DNA of 64,000 nt from Henriciella barbarensis (GTDB lineage Bacteria > Pseudomonadota > Alphaproteobacteria > Caulobacterales > Hyphomonadaceae): contig NZ_QWGB01000014.1 in NCBI RefSeq assembly GCF_003576345.1, positions 62,001-126,000 of the forward strand, read 5' to 3'. Under the pieces are notes generated by a model, which did no database searches, was not told the DNA's origin, and worked only from the letters and a program-made list of their open reading frames with translations. Made by a program: the position numbers and the translations under genes. This document shows, one piece after another, positions 33,756 through 42,675 of this stretch; positions within the stretch are counted from its first letter, which is position 1, and every line of letters begins with the position of its first letter.

Positions 33756-35189
33756 CTAACCCACCCAGACAGGCGGGCGCTTGTCAGCCCAAGGCTGGGC
33801 GCGCTCGATCTGGCCTGCGATCGAGTAGAGGAGCTCTTCCTTGCCGAGACGCGCGCCGAACATCATGCCGAGCGGCAGGCCGTCATCGGTCCAGTGAAGC
33901 GGCAGCGAGATGGCTGGCCAGCCGGTCTGGTTGAAGACGGGACACCAGGCTGCGAAGCTCGAAATGTCGACGCCATACTGATCGAAATCAGGCGGATCGA
34001 GTCCAAGTACGCCCAGCTTCACAGGCGCACGCGAGAGGGTGGGCGCCAGGATAAGGTCATAGCCGCCCTCATCCATGAAGGTCTCCATCTGCCAGGCTGC
34101 TTCCATGAAGGCGTTGTTGGTTTTCACCAGTTCAGACATCGGGATCTGGCGGCCAAGTTCGATGAAGCGCAGCGAGACGGGCTCGAAATCCTCTTCGCCC
34201 ACCTGTCGGCCAAAGTGAGCAGCCCGTTCGTCTGCGACCGACGCCATGAAGGACGAGACCATGATCATCATGCCCTTGCCAAGCGCCTCTCCATCAAGAA
34301 CCGGTCCGGCCTCCTCGACATGATGGCCTAACGCGCCGAGTAACTTCATCGTCGCATCAAGGCCTGCCTTAGCGTCCTTATCCGGCTTCACGCCATTCGG
34401 GGCCGTATTCCAGACGGCGATCTTCAACGGTCCGGGCTCGCGTTCGACTGCTGAGAGGAAGCTGTTTTCAGGCGGCGGGGCGATATAGCGTGCACCCGGT
34501 TCCTGTCCGTGCGTGACATCCAGCAGCGTCGCGCTATCGCGCACTGACCGCGCAACGCAGTGATTGGTCGATAGACCAAACCAGTTCTCGGACAGGGGCG
34601 GACCCATGGGCACGCGTCCACGAGAGGGTTTGAGGCCGACAAGACCGGTACAGGCCGCCGGGATCCGGATAGAGCCGCCGCCATCGCTTGCATGCGCCAT
34701 CGGGATCACGCCAGACGCGACGCAGGCCGACGCCCCGCCGGAGGAACCGCCAGATGTATGCTCAGTGTTCCAGGGGTTGCGCGTCTGGCCGTAGAGCGCG
34801 CTTTCAGTGGATGTGGTGAGACCGAATTCGGGGCTGGTCGTCTGGCCAAAGATCACAAGCCCCGCTTCGCGCTGGCGCTTGACGAGCTCGGCGTCCATGT
34901 CGGCAATCGTGCCTTTGAATGCACGCGATCCGCTAGTGATCGGCTGGCCTTTCAGCCGCGCGCCAAGGTCTTTTACGGCAAAGGGAACGCCCGTGAACGG
35001 GCCTTCCGGCAGGCCGTCCTTGATCTGCTTGCGGGCGGCATCCTCGAAGAAGGATGAGAAGCAGTTGAGCTCACCCTGGGCTTCCTGCGCGCTCTCGAGC
35101 GCGAGATCCAGTAACTCAGTTGGTGAGACTTCTTTCTCGCGTACCATGGATGCCAGCTCAGTCGCGTCGCAGTGTCCAAGTTCCTTCAC
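33756..35189 (-). CDS. Amidase (amidase signature family)
   Basis: A 477-residue amidase signature enzyme. The Ser-cisSer-Lys triad is visible: Lys in PFAVKDLGAR (about residue 73), the cis-Ser in TSGGSSGGAS (about 149-150) and the nucleophile Ser in SDGGGSIRIPA (about 173). It hydrolyses a carboxamide; the substrate is unknown. The frame is open to 35369, but GTG 35189 has GGAGGG eight nt upstream and gives the conserved start VKELGHCDATELA. It is divergent from a membrane protein gene across a 191-nt AT-richer gap with repeated motifs. Confidence 0.9.
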   Translation of the reverse strand: MKELGHCDATELASMVREKEVSPTELLDLALESAQEAQGELNCFSSFFEDAARKQIKDGLPEGPFTGVPFAVKDLGARLKGQPITSGSRAFKGTIADMDAELVKRQREAGLVIFGQTTSPEFGLTTSTESALYGQTRNPWNTEHTSGGSSGGASACVASGVIPMAHASDGGGSIRIPAACTGLVGLKPSRGRVPMGPPLSENWFGLSTNHCVARSVRDSATLLDVTHGQEPGARYIAPPPENSFLSAVEREPGPLKIAVWNTAPNGVKPDKDAKAGLDATMKLLGALGHHVEEAGPVLDGEALGKGMMIMVSSFMASVADERAAHFGRQVGEEDFEPVSLRFIELGRQIPMSELVKTNNAFMEAAWQMETFMDEGGYDLILAPTLSRAPVKLGVLGLDPPDFDQYGVDISSFAAWCPVFNQTGWPAISLPLHWTDDGLPLGMMFGARLGKEELLYSIAGQIERAQPWADKRPPVWVG

Positions 35190-35302
35190 TCTCGATTCCC
35201 TCCAATACCTGTTCTCTCGCCACTCTGTCGGATGGAGGCGTCGGGGGGAAGACCTTACAGAGCAAGACGTAGCATTGCGCGCATCAGTAAAGATAAAGCG
35301 TT

Positions 35303-35340
35303 TTGAAAAACGATAAAACCATATTGAAAAACAATAAACA
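35303..35340 (+). promoter_or_regulatory. Candidate operator: 21-nt-spaced direct repeat TTGAAAAACRATAAA
   Basis: Two copies of TTGAAAAACRATAAA start at 35303 and 35324, exactly 21 nt apart (two helical turns, so on the same DNA face). The first lies inside the dyad CGTTTT-GA-AAAACG (35299-35312); the second inside ATTG-AAAAA-CAAT. The surrounding bases are unusually AT-rich for this genome. The site lies between the divergent amidase and membrane protein genes, about 40 nt from the latter. No regulator gene is adjacent. Confidence 0.5.
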
Positions 35341-35380
35341 ACATGGTAATTCGGCCCATTAGAGCTCACCAGAGGCCACC

Positions 35381-36082
35381 ATGATGACCATTCTTATGCT
35401 GCTGCACATCATCGCTGGGACCGCGGCCGTTGCAGCGGGTGGCCCGGCCCTCGCTCTGCGAAAGGGAAGCCCCCTGCACCGGGCAAGCGGTCTCGGCTTT
35501 GTCGTCTCGATGGTCATTTCGGCGCTTGCCGGGACAATTCTCGCGGGCCTGAAACCAGAGTTCATCACCCTCCTGGCAGGTTTTTTCACGATCTATCTCG
35601 TATTGAGCTCCTGGATGACCATGCAGGGCTGGGGGCAGGGGGGCGGCGTGGTTGCAGGGGGTTGCCTTGTGCCGGCAGTCCTCATCGCAACTGTTGGCGG
35701 CATTTGGGGGACAGAAGCGCTGGCGTCTCCGGACGGGCTCAAGACCGGCTATAGCGCCGAACCTTACTTGGTTTTCGCAGCGATTGTCGGTCTTGCAGGT
35801 CTTGGCGACCTTTCAGTTATTGTGCGCAAAGGCATTCGTGGCCGACAACGTACCGCGCGCCACCTCTGGCGCATGTCGCTGGCGCTATTCATTGCGGTTG
35901 GGTCGCTCTTCACGGGGCCTGGTTCCAGTATCTTCCCTCAATCAATTCGCGACACTGGTCTTCTCTCTCTGCCAGAGCTTCTGGTGCTGTCTCTCATGGT
36001 TTTCTGGCTCATTCGCGTTTTCGTTGGCCGTGAGCTACGGGCACGCAGCCCGGTTTCCCGGCCCGCTTTGAAAATGCGATGA
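35381..36082 (+). CDS. Multi-spanning membrane protein (DUF2306-like)
   Basis: A 233-residue protein with about six to seven hydrophobic helices. The start (LMLLHIIAGTAAVAAGGPALALRK) resembles the DUF2306 group, in which a His and Arg/Gly-Lys pattern recurs (KGSPLHRASG, RHLWRMSLALFIA). Function is unknown; some relatives resemble cytochrome b561-like folds, which is weak evidence here. It has GAGG eight nt before ATG 35381. It faces away from the amidase gene and may share the repeated operator site. Confidence 0.7.
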   Translation: MMTILMLLHIIAGTAAVAAGGPALALRKGSPLHRASGLGFVVSMVISALAGTILAGLKPEFITLLAGFFTIYLVLSSWMTMQGWGQGGGVVAGGCLVPAVLIATVGGIWGTEALASPDGLKTGYSAEPYLVFAAIVGLAGLGDLSVIVRKGIRGRQRTARHLWRMSLALFIAVGSLFTGPGSSIFPQSIRDTGLLSLPELLVLSLMVFWLIRVFVGRELRARSPVSRPALKMR

Positions 36083-36102
36083 CAGGCTGGCCACTGGCGC
36101 GC

Positions 36103-36492
36103 TCAGTCTTCCTCCAGAAGCTGGTGCATTTCCTCGTCGGACCAACCGAAATGATGACCAAGCTCATGGATCACGACATGTTCGATCAGTTCCTCCAGCG
36201 TCACATCCGGGCGCGTCTTGATCTCAGCCAGCAGGGGCTGGCGGTAGAGGAAGATGCGCGGGCTGTCGGGGCTCGGAAACGTCACGCTGTCATGAATAAG
36301 CGGGATCCCCTGATAGAGGCCTGTTAGCTCCCAGCGGTCGCGAATGCCAAGATCTGCCAGCACGTCCGCTTCAGCAAAGTCGCGCACATGGATATCGATA
36401 CGCCCCGCTGCGCGCCGAAAGTTTTCAGGCAAGCCCAGATAGGCAGCTTCTGCCATCTCCTGAAAGCGGTCGAGGTCCGGTTCCTGGGGCAG
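36103..36492 (-). CDS. Metallopeptidase family protein (zincin-like, HExxH)
   Basis: A small zinc peptidase-like protein of the family with the C-terminal motif VIHELGHHFGWSDEEMHQL, in which HExxH binds zinc. The first ATG is at 36456 (117 residues), but that removes the conserved N-terminal helix DLDRFQEMAEAAYLGLPENF. The upstream in-frame codons contain no ATG, GTG or TTG. A CTG at 36492 lies six nt after AGGAG, so I propose a CTG start (129 residues). The gene follows the exonuclease-fold gene at 9 nt and is probably co-transcribed. The substrate is unknown. Confidence 0.82.
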   Translation of the reverse strand: MPQEPDLDRFQEMAEAAYLGLPENFRRAAGRIDIHVRDFAEADVLADLGIRDRWELTGLYQGIPLIHDSVTFPSPDSPRIFLYRQPLLAEIKTRPDVTLEELIEHVVIHELGHHFGWSDEEMHQLLEED

Positions 36493-36501
36493 GGGTTGCT
36501 C

Positions 36502-37506
36502 CTATTGGCCGTTGCCGGTTCCAAGGCTCACGCGGAAGCTCGTCGAGCGATGATCGGAGCCGAGATGCTGCCCGACCTTGTGCCCTCCGCAGGCAATCTC
36601 CCCGCGACAGAACGCAAGGTCGATGGGGATCGCGAATGTGGGGGCAAGGCTGGTGCTCGGAACGTTGAATTTGAGCGGCAAACGCGATGGCCAGGTCCCC
36701 GCGCGGGGGTCGTTGACGAGCGTGAAGCCATGCTCCTTCGTGAGCGGTGACGCGATCCGGCCCCAGGCCGCCGAGTTTACATCGCCAAGCATGATCATCG
36801 GACCGTCAATGTCAGCAACGACATCAAGAAGGCCGTCCAGCTGGCGGATCTGGGCCTCTGGCTCCTCGAAGGGCCAGGGGCGGGTGAAATGAATCACGAG
36901 CACAGTCAGGATGCCCTCTGGCGTCTGCAGGCGCACAGCGAGCGTCGCTGGCGACCCGGCAGGGTTCTGGCCGACTGCGCTCAGTATCTCATAGCGTGAA
37001 TAGACGCGCAGGCCCGATGGTCCGCTACCTTCGATCTTGTTGAGCGAATAATAAGGCCAATGCGCTTCCAGCTTTTCCTCCACCGGGCCCAGCCTGTCGC
37101 CATAGGCTTCGATGAGCACGGTAATATCCCGGTCGGCTTTGATGGCGCCTTCTACTGTGCGGGCGGGATCGGGGTGATTTCCCCACATATTGTGCTGGTA
37201 GACGCTGACGCCCTGATCGGCCTCGACATCCGGCGCTGTCGGCAGGAGCCAGTACCAGCCAAACGCTGCCACAATAACGGCGGCATTGGCGCAAATCAGA
37301 TTGACCAGGTGACCCTTGCTGAAGGGCATCGTCGCGACCAGCACGATAGCGGCAGTCATCATGAGCCAGAGCGCGGGCAGCTGAAACTGGCCGACAAAGT
37401 CCAGTATCCAGTGAAGCGATGAATAACGGCCGCTCAGGACCACAAGGATGCAGCCAGCAACGACAATCGCGCTGAGCCCTGTCAGCAGGCCCGCCAAACG
37501 TCTCAT
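36502..37506 (-). CDS. Endonuclease/exonuclease/phosphatase-fold membrane protein
   Basis: A 334-residue protein with three N-terminal membrane helices (about residues 5-25, 40-60 and 68-88) and a C-terminal EEP-superfamily domain. Motifs include SVYQHNMWG, a Glu in ITVLIEAYGD, VIHFTRPW, MLGDVNSAAWG (catalytic Asp/Asn) and a terminal LGSDHRSTSFRV (Asp-His). The catalytic domain probably faces the periplasm and cleaves a phosphodiester or phosphate ester. The nearest named relatives are the YafD-type proteins; the substrate is not known. Confidence 0.85.
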   Translation of the reverse strand: MRRLAGLLTGLSAIVVAGCILVVLSGRYSSLHWILDFVGQFQLPALWLMMTAAIVLVATMPFSKGHLVNLICANAAVIVAAFGWYWLLPTAPDVEADQGVSVYQHNMWGNHPDPARTVEGAIKADRDITVLIEAYGDRLGPVEEKLEAHWPYYSLNKIEGSGPSGLRVYSRYEILSAVGQNPAGSPATLAVRLQTPEGILTVLVIHFTRPWPFEEPEAQIRQLDGLLDVVADIDGPMIMLGDVNSAAWGRIASPLTKEHGFTLVNDPRAGTWPSRLPLKFNVPSTSLAPTFAIPIDLAFCRGEIACGGHKVGQHLGSDHRSTSFRVSLGTGNGQ

Positions 37507-37527
37507 GCCGGCTGCTCCGGTTTCAAC

Positions 37528-39684
37528 CTATTCGGCCGCCGCCGGGGCTGGATTGTCTTCCAGCGACTCCAGCATGGCGCGCGCGGCATCCGCTATCACC
37601 GTGCCGGGCGGGAAGATGGCCGACGCACCAGCCGCCTTCAGCGCATCATAGTCACCAGGCGGGATCACACCGCCTGCAATGATCTGTGTGCTGACGGCGC
37701 CTTCATTGCCGAGGGCACGTCGAAGCTCCGGGATGAGCGTCAGATGGCCGGCAGCCAGCGAAGAGGCGGCGACGATATCGACATTGGCGGCGCGGGCGTC
37801 ACGGGCGGCTTCTTCCGGCGTCTGGAAAAGGGGGCCGATCTCGACATCCCAACCAAGGTCCATGAGCGCGGACGCGACGACCTTCTGGCCGCGATCGTGT
37901 CCATCCTGACCCATTTTCGCGATATAAATCCGGGGCTTGCGGCCTTTGCTTGAGGCGAACGCCTCCGCTAGATTACGTGCCTCCTCGGCCTTGTCATCCT
38001 TGCCGATAGAGCCGCCATAGACGCCCTTGATCGAGCGGATCACGGCCTGGTGACGTCCCTGACTGCGTTCGACAGCTTCGGAAATTTCGCCAACGGTTGC
38101 CTTTGCACTGGCCGCTTCGACGGCGAGCGCGAGAAGGTTGCCCTTGCCGTTTTCGGCCGCGAGCGCAATGGCGTCGAGCTTGGCATCAACTTCGGCCTGG
38201 TCGCGGTCAGCCTTGAGGCGTTTCAGCTTGTCGAGCTGCATGCGGCGCACGGTGGCATTGTCGACCTTCAGAACCGGCACGTCCTCATCCTGGTCGAGCA
38301 GGAACTTGTTGACGCCGACCACGGTCTGCTCGCCGCTATCAATGCGCGCCTGCGTGCGGGCGGCCGCTTCCTCGATGCGCAGCTTCGGCACGCCTTCCTC
38401 GATCGCCTTGCGCATGCCGCCGAGCCTCTCGACTTCCTCGATATGGGTGAGCGCCTTGGCGGCGAGATCATGCGTAAGGCGCTCGACATAGTAAGAGCCG
38501 CCCCAGGGGTCGATGGTCTGGCAGGCGCCGCCTTCCTGTTGCAGGAAGAGCTGCGTGTTGCGCGAGATGCGGGCCGAGAAATCGGTCGGCAGGGCAAGCG
38601 CTTCGTCGAAGCTGTTGGTGTGCAGGGACTGGGTCTGGCCGCCGACAGCCGCGATGGCTTCAAGGCAGGTGCGGATGACGTTGTTGTAGACGTCCTGCGC
38701 GGTCAGCGACCAGCCGGAGGTCTGGCTGTGCGTGCGAAGGCTCAGTGATTTCGGGTTCTTCGGATTGAAGTTTTCCTTCACCAGCTTTGCCCAGAGCAGG
38801 CGTGCGGCGCGCATCTTGGCGACTTCCATGAAGGTGTTCATGCCGATCGCCCAGAAGAAGGAGAGGCGCGGCGCAAACTTGTCCACGTCGAGGCCAGCAT
38901 CGACCCCGGCCCGGATATATTCAATGCCGTCTGCCAGCGTGTAGGCAAGCTCAAGGTCTGCCGTCGCACCAGCCTCCTGCATGTGATAGCCGGAGATGGA
39001 GATGGAGTTATATTTCGGCATGTTTTCAGACGTGTAGGCGAAGATGTCCGAAATAATGCGCATCGATGGCTTGGGCGGATAGATATAGGTGTTCCGCACC
39101 ATGAACTCTTTCAGGATGTCGTTCTGGATCGTCCCGGCGAGCTTGTCCGGCGAAACGCCCTGTTCCTGCGCGGCTGCGATATAGAGCGCGAGGATCGGCA
39201 GGACCGCGCCATTCATGGTCATCGACACCGACATCTGGTCGAGCGGGATGCCCGAAAAGAGGGTGCGCATGTCATAGATCGAGTCGATGGCCACACCGGC
39301 CATGCCGACATCGCCCGTCACGCGCACATGGTCGGAATCGTAGCCCCGGTGGGTCGCGAGGTCGAAGGCAACCGACAGGCCTTTCTGACCGGCGGCGAGG
39401 TTGCGGCGATAGAAAGCGTTGGAGTCCTCCGCCGTCGAGAAACCGGCATATTGGCGAACCGTCCAGGGCCGCTGGGTGTACATGGTCGGGTAGGGGCCAC
39501 GGCCGAATGGCGCGAGACCTGGATAGTCATCAAGGAAGTCGAGACCCTTGGTGTCCGCCGCCGAATAGGTTTTGGCGAGGTCGATACCCTCAGGCGTTTC
39601 AAGCGACGGCTTGTGCGGCTTCGCAGGCGCTTTCGCACCCGGCGTGCCAAGGTCGAGCTTAGTAAAATCGGGAAAGGTGGTCAT
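37528..39684 (-). CDS. mutB: Methylmalonyl-CoA mutase, catalytic large subunit
   Basis: A 718-residue B12 enzyme interconverting succinyl-CoA and (R)-methylmalonyl-CoA. The N-terminal TIM barrel carries [19 protein letters not shown] and [15 protein letters not shown]. The C-terminal cobalamin domain carries [16 protein letters not shown] (DxHxxG, about residues 590-605) with the lower-ligand His, followed by SSLAAGHL. It serves propionate and branched-chain amino acid use or the ethylmalonyl-CoA type pathways. The small subunit is encoded upstream on the same strand, separated by an unrelated 135-residue gene. Confidence 0.96.
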   Translation of the reverse strand: MTTFPDFTKLDLGTPGAKAPAKPHKPSLETPEGIDLAKTYSAADTKGLDFLDDYPGLAPFGRGPYPTMYTQRPWTVRQYAGFSTAEDSNAFYRRNLAAGQKGLSVAFDLATHRGYDSDHVRVTGDVGMAGVAIDSIYDMRTLFSGIPLDQMSVSMTMNGAVLPILALYIAAAQEQGVSPDKLAGTIQNDILKEFMVRNTYIYPPKPSMRIISDIFAYTSENMPKYNSISISGYHMQEAGATADLELAYTLADGIEYIRAGVDAGLDVDKFAPRLSFFWAIGMNTFMEVAKMRAARLLWAKLVKENFNPKNPKSLSLRTHSQTSGWSLTAQDVYNNVIRTCLEAIAAVGGQTQSLHTNSFDEALALPTDFSARISRNTQLFLQQEGGACQTIDPWGGSYYVERLTHDLAAKALTHIEEVERLGGMRKAIEEGVPKLRIEEAAARTQARIDSGEQTVVGVNKFLLDQDEDVPVLKVDNATVRRMQLDKLKRLKADRDQAEVDAKLDAIALAAENGKGNLLALAVEAASAKATVGEISEAVERSQGRHQAVIRSIKGVYGGSIGKDDKAEEARNLAEAFASSKGRKPRIYIAKMGQDGHDRGQKVVASALMDLGWDVEIGPLFQTPEEAARDARAANVDIVAASSLAAGHLTLIPELRRALGNEGAVSTQIIAGGVIPPGDYDALKAAGASAIFPPGTVIADAARAMLESLEDNPAPAAAE

Positions 39685-39689
39685 ACGTC

Positions 39690-40097
39690 TTAGGTCTTTC
39701 TCTCGATGTAGGTGGCCAGGATGCTGAGCTCCCGGTCGAGGTCTTCTACGCTCCCTGGCATTTTAAAAAATGGCCAGCGAGCCCATGTATCTACTATCAG
39801 GACGGGTGCTAGAATGGTGCCCAAGGCGGACGCCAATACCAATTCCGATTCGAAGTGCAGCCCGCCGAAACGGTATGCGAAGATCGCCAGAACAACTGCA
39901 ATCAACGTTGGGATGGCAACGTACGAAAGCACTTTTAGACGCCTCGCCACGCGAGGCCTGATGTTTGTCAGGTGCTCTTTGCGCCGCTGCATCTCCCAAA
40001 CTGGAGGCATCCTGCCAGAAGCACCGCGCAGCCGTTCTTCGATAGCGATAAAGCGCTGTCGCTCCTCTCTCGGAAGGTGATCGTAGTCGTAGTCCAT
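39690..40097 (-). CDS. Small membrane protein inserted between mutase subunit genes
   Basis: A 135-residue protein with a charged N-terminal third ([22 protein letters not shown]) and two membrane helices near residues 58-76 and 85-103, then a charged tail. I recognise no family. Base composition is lower in GC than in the flanking mutase genes, including a run of six A/T-only bases at its 3' end. The start, ATG 40097, is only 4 nt past the stop of the small subunit gene, so it is read through the same transcript. The mutase genes are normally adjacent, so this looks like a late insertion. Confidence 0.7.
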   Translation of the reverse strand: MDYDYDHLPREERQRFIAIEERLRGASGRMPPVWEMQRRKEHLTNIRPRVARRLKVLSYVAIPTLIAVVLAIFAYRFGGLHFESELVLASALGTILAPVLIVDTWARWPFFKMPGSVEDLDRELSILATYIERKT

Positions 40098-40101
40098 GGC
40101 G

Positions 40102-42045
40102 CTACGCTTTCTCGACTCCCAGTTCAGCTTGGGCGATTTGCAGCATATCGACCGCGTCGCAGCCCATGAAGATATTGTTGTCGATGCCTGGCGCTTCGAA
40201 CTTGCCAGCGAGGAAGATGCGGCTGGCGCCTGCATCCTTGAGCGCCTTCGCGGCGGCCTCGGCTTCGTCCTCATAGCGTTTGTCGGCGCCGCAGATGACG
40301 GCGATCCGGCAGCCAGACGCCTTGAATGCATCGGCCAGAACCTCTGGCGTTTCTGGCGTCTTGTCGGCGTCGATGCCCATCACACCGCCAGCGGCGAAGA
40401 GGTTGCGGGCAAAATCGGCGCGGGCATTGTGCTCGGCGAGCGGTCCCAGCGTGGCGATGAAGATGGCTGGCGGCTTGCCTTTGCGGTCTGCATGGGCGCT
40501 CGCGCGGTCGCGCAGCGTTTCGAAATCACGGGCGAGGCGGATTGGCGCGAGCGGCTCGGCTTTCGTCGCTGCGCCAGACTTGTCCGGCAGGTCTTTCAGG
40601 AAGCTGTGAAGGCCTTCGCCAGAGACAGATGTCGCGCTGCTCTCGAACTTGATTTCCGCGACAGGCGCGGCCTCGCCATCGAGGAGGGGGAATTCGCTGA
40701 CCCCGGTCAGCGGTTGTTTGCGTTTCGCTATGGCGGCAAAGCGCGCATCGCGCGTTTCGGCGATCCGGGCCTGCAGCTTGCCATCAACAAGGCTCTGGAC
40801 GAGACCGCCTTCGGCCTCGATTTGCTGGAAGACGGACCACGCCGCTTCTGCCAGCTCATCGGCCAGCGTTTCCTCAAACCAGGCGCCGCCAGCCGGGTCG
40901 GCAATCTTGCCAAGGCCTGACTCTTCCATGGCGATGATCTGCGTGTTGCGGGCCGTGCGGCGGCCAAGCTCTTCAGGCACGCCGAGCGCTTCGTTGAAGG
41001 CGCGCACGGTGACGATATCGGCGCCGCCGACCGCACCTGCAAAACAGGCCGCCGTATTGCGGAGCATGTTCACCCACGGGTCGTAGCGGGTCAGCATCCG
41101 GGCAGAGCTGACCGACTGCAGCGTCATCGGCTCAATCTCGAGGTCCATCGCTTCAAGGATACGGGCCCAGAGACGGCGGGCGGCGCGAAGCTTCGCGATT
41201 TCAAGGCCATAATTGGCGCCAGCTGCCAGCGTGAAGACAGTCTGCGAGGGGTAGGCGTTGATATCATAGCCCGCCGCAGCGAGGCGGCGCATTGTGTCGA
41301 CGGCATGCGCCATGAGCGCGCCGAGCTCCTGGGCTTCAGAGCCGCCAGCCTCATGGACCGGGCGGGCATCGGCGCGGAGCGTGGTCGCTTTCGGATAGCG
41401 AAGACAGAGAAGGCGCGAGAGCTCAGCGGTGCGCACGAAGGCAGCATCGATGCCGCCCGCGATTTCGCCGGTGCGCAGAAGCAGGCCGACCGGGTCGATA
41501 TTGAACGCGAATTTTAGATTGTCCGAGCCGCCTTGCTGCTCTCCCCAGAGCGCGAGAAGACCGGCGACCGAGGTGCCCGAGCCCTGTCCGCGATGGTCGA
41601 GCGCGATGGTGGCCATGTCAGCGCGCACGCCCTTCAGGGCCGTGGAAAGCGTCTCTGCATCCTTGACGGCAACCCCGTCAGTGCCCGTGCAGTCGATAGA
41701 AAGTTCAATGGAAGATACACCGCGCTCAAGGTCTCTCAGGATCTCGGCATTGGTCACTTCCGGATCGGGATGGGCGAAGGCCTGACGAATGTCCCAGGGC
41801 AGGAAGGCATCCGGCTCTGCGCTCGCGCCGCGAAGGAATGGCGCTTGGCCTGGTGCGCCGCGCGGATCGGAGGCGCTCGCGAAGTCGCTCTCGCGATAGA
41901 GCGGATGTATGGTCAGGCCGTCATCTGTCTGGCGCTGGAGCCGTTCGACCCCGCCGCCTTTCAGGGCCTTGGAGACCGCGTCCAGCCAGTCTGCCTCGTT
42001 CGCTTCTTCGAAAGCGCCGCTCAGTTTCAGAAATCCGTCTGCCAT
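40102..42045 (-). CDS. mutA: Methylmalonyl-CoA mutase, small subunit
   Basis: A 647-residue homologue of the large subunit. It keeps the barrel fold (LSIDCTGTDGVAVKDAETL, DPWVNMLRNTAACFAGAVGG, SGLGKIADPAGGAWFEE) but its C-terminal domain lacks the DxHxxG cobalamin motif, as expected for the non-catalytic subunit. It forms the heterodimer with the large subunit. Start ATG 42045 heads the leftward operon; the 179-nt gap upstream is shared with a rightward 75-residue gene. Confidence 0.93.
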   Translation of the reverse strand: MADGFLKLSGAFEEANEADWLDAVSKALKGGGVERLQRQTDDGLTIHPLYRESDFASASDPRGAPGQAPFLRGASAEPDAFLPWDIRQAFAHPDPEVTNAEILRDLERGVSSIELSIDCTGTDGVAVKDAETLSTALKGVRADMATIALDHRGQGSGTSVAGLLALWGEQQGGSDNLKFAFNIDPVGLLLRTGEIAGGIDAAFVRTAELSRLLCLRYPKATTLRADARPVHEAGGSEAQELGALMAHAVDTMRRLAAAGYDINAYPSQTVFTLAAGANYGLEIAKLRAARRLWARILEAMDLEIEPMTLQSVSSARMLTRYDPWVNMLRNTAACFAGAVGGADIVTVRAFNEALGVPEELGRRTARNTQIIAMEESGLGKIADPAGGAWFEETLADELAEAAWSVFQQIEAEGGLVQSLVDGKLQARIAETRDARFAAIAKRKQPLTGVSEFPLLDGEAAPVAEIKFESSATSVSGEGLHSFLKDLPDKSGAATKAEPLAPIRLARDFETLRDRASAHADRKGKPPAIFIATLGPLAEHNARADFARNLFAAGGVMGIDADKTPETPEVLADAFKASGCRIAVICGADKRYEDEAEAAAKALKDAGASRIFLAGKFEAPGIDNNIFMGCDAVDMLQIAQAELGVEKA

Positions 42046-42192
42046 ATCTCAGTCGTACCCAATTACCTGCACCGCTGTATAGGGTTTGCGCCGCTTTGAA
42101 GGTCAAGAGTTTCCATCGCGGCATAACTGCACTGACGGGCCTGCGAATATGTATTTTCCCTCATTTGACTCAGCTGAGAGAACATGTGCAAA

Positions 42193-42207
42193 TGAGAATG
42201 AATCGCA
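42193..42207 (+). promoter_or_regulatory. Candidate Fur box (7-1-7 dyad)
   Basis: TGAGAAT-G-AATCGCA at 42193-42207 is an imperfect 7-1-7 inverted repeat resembling the Fur consensus TGATAAT-N-ATTATCA (about 10 of 14 positions). It lies directly upstream of the ribosome site of the 75-residue gene. A perfect 10-nt palindrome CTCAGCTGAG lies nearby at 42169-42178. The motif is seen; iron control is inferred. Confidence 0.4.
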
Positions 42208-42224
42208 ATAAGGAGGCTTCGCCC

Positions 42225-42452
42225 ATGTATAATCTCGACAGCGACCATTATTCGCTGAGACCGGTTTCGGCGGCTGCGACGTCTGGCAACGGGCAGGGCA
42301 GGCTTCTGGACTGGATCGACAGCCAGGCGAAGGTTACCCGTATCTGGCTGGACCAACTCATCGCAGAGGGTGACCCTGACGACATGATCAGCCTGATCCA
42401 CCGGCAGGCGGCCTGGCTGGACATGATGCGTTCGCGGCTTGCTGGAAACTGA
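42225..42452 (+). CDS. Small hypothetical protein, 75 residues
   Basis: ATG 42225 follows a perfect AGGAGG by 8 nt. The protein is 75 residues and soluble. Residues 1-25 look disordered (Ser/Ala/Gly-rich); the rest is helical and rich in Trp, Asp and Ile (RLLDWIDSQAKVTRIWLDQL, then an HRQAAWLDMMRSRL helix). It is not HemP or another family I know. A Fur-like dyad overlaps its promoter region, so it may be made under iron limitation. It is divergent from the mutase operon. Confidence 0.75.
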   Translation: MYNLDSDHYSLRPVSAAATSGNGQGRLLDWIDSQAKVTRIWLDQLIAEGDPDDMISLIHRQAAWLDMMRSRLAGN

Positions 42453-42675
42453 GGTTGGGTACGGTCGGAAAGTGTGAGGGATGCACTGTAGGATAAAGCG
42501 CGTCTTTCCCTGCAAATCCATGGTGCAGTGACGGTGTAATGGCGGTGTTTCTGAGCGGTGCACTCAGAGCCCTCGAATGACGCTGCGGAACACTTTCAGC
42601 GATCCATGCCCAATAGCGACGGGCGATTGCAGAATTTCATCCGACATCGGACCTCTACGTCGATAGTCGGCGGCG

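Noticed and set aside
38050-39693. Two frames of over 230 codons on the plus strand over the mutase large subunit
   Set aside because: They are antisense shadows of a perfectly conserved mutase and show no motif.
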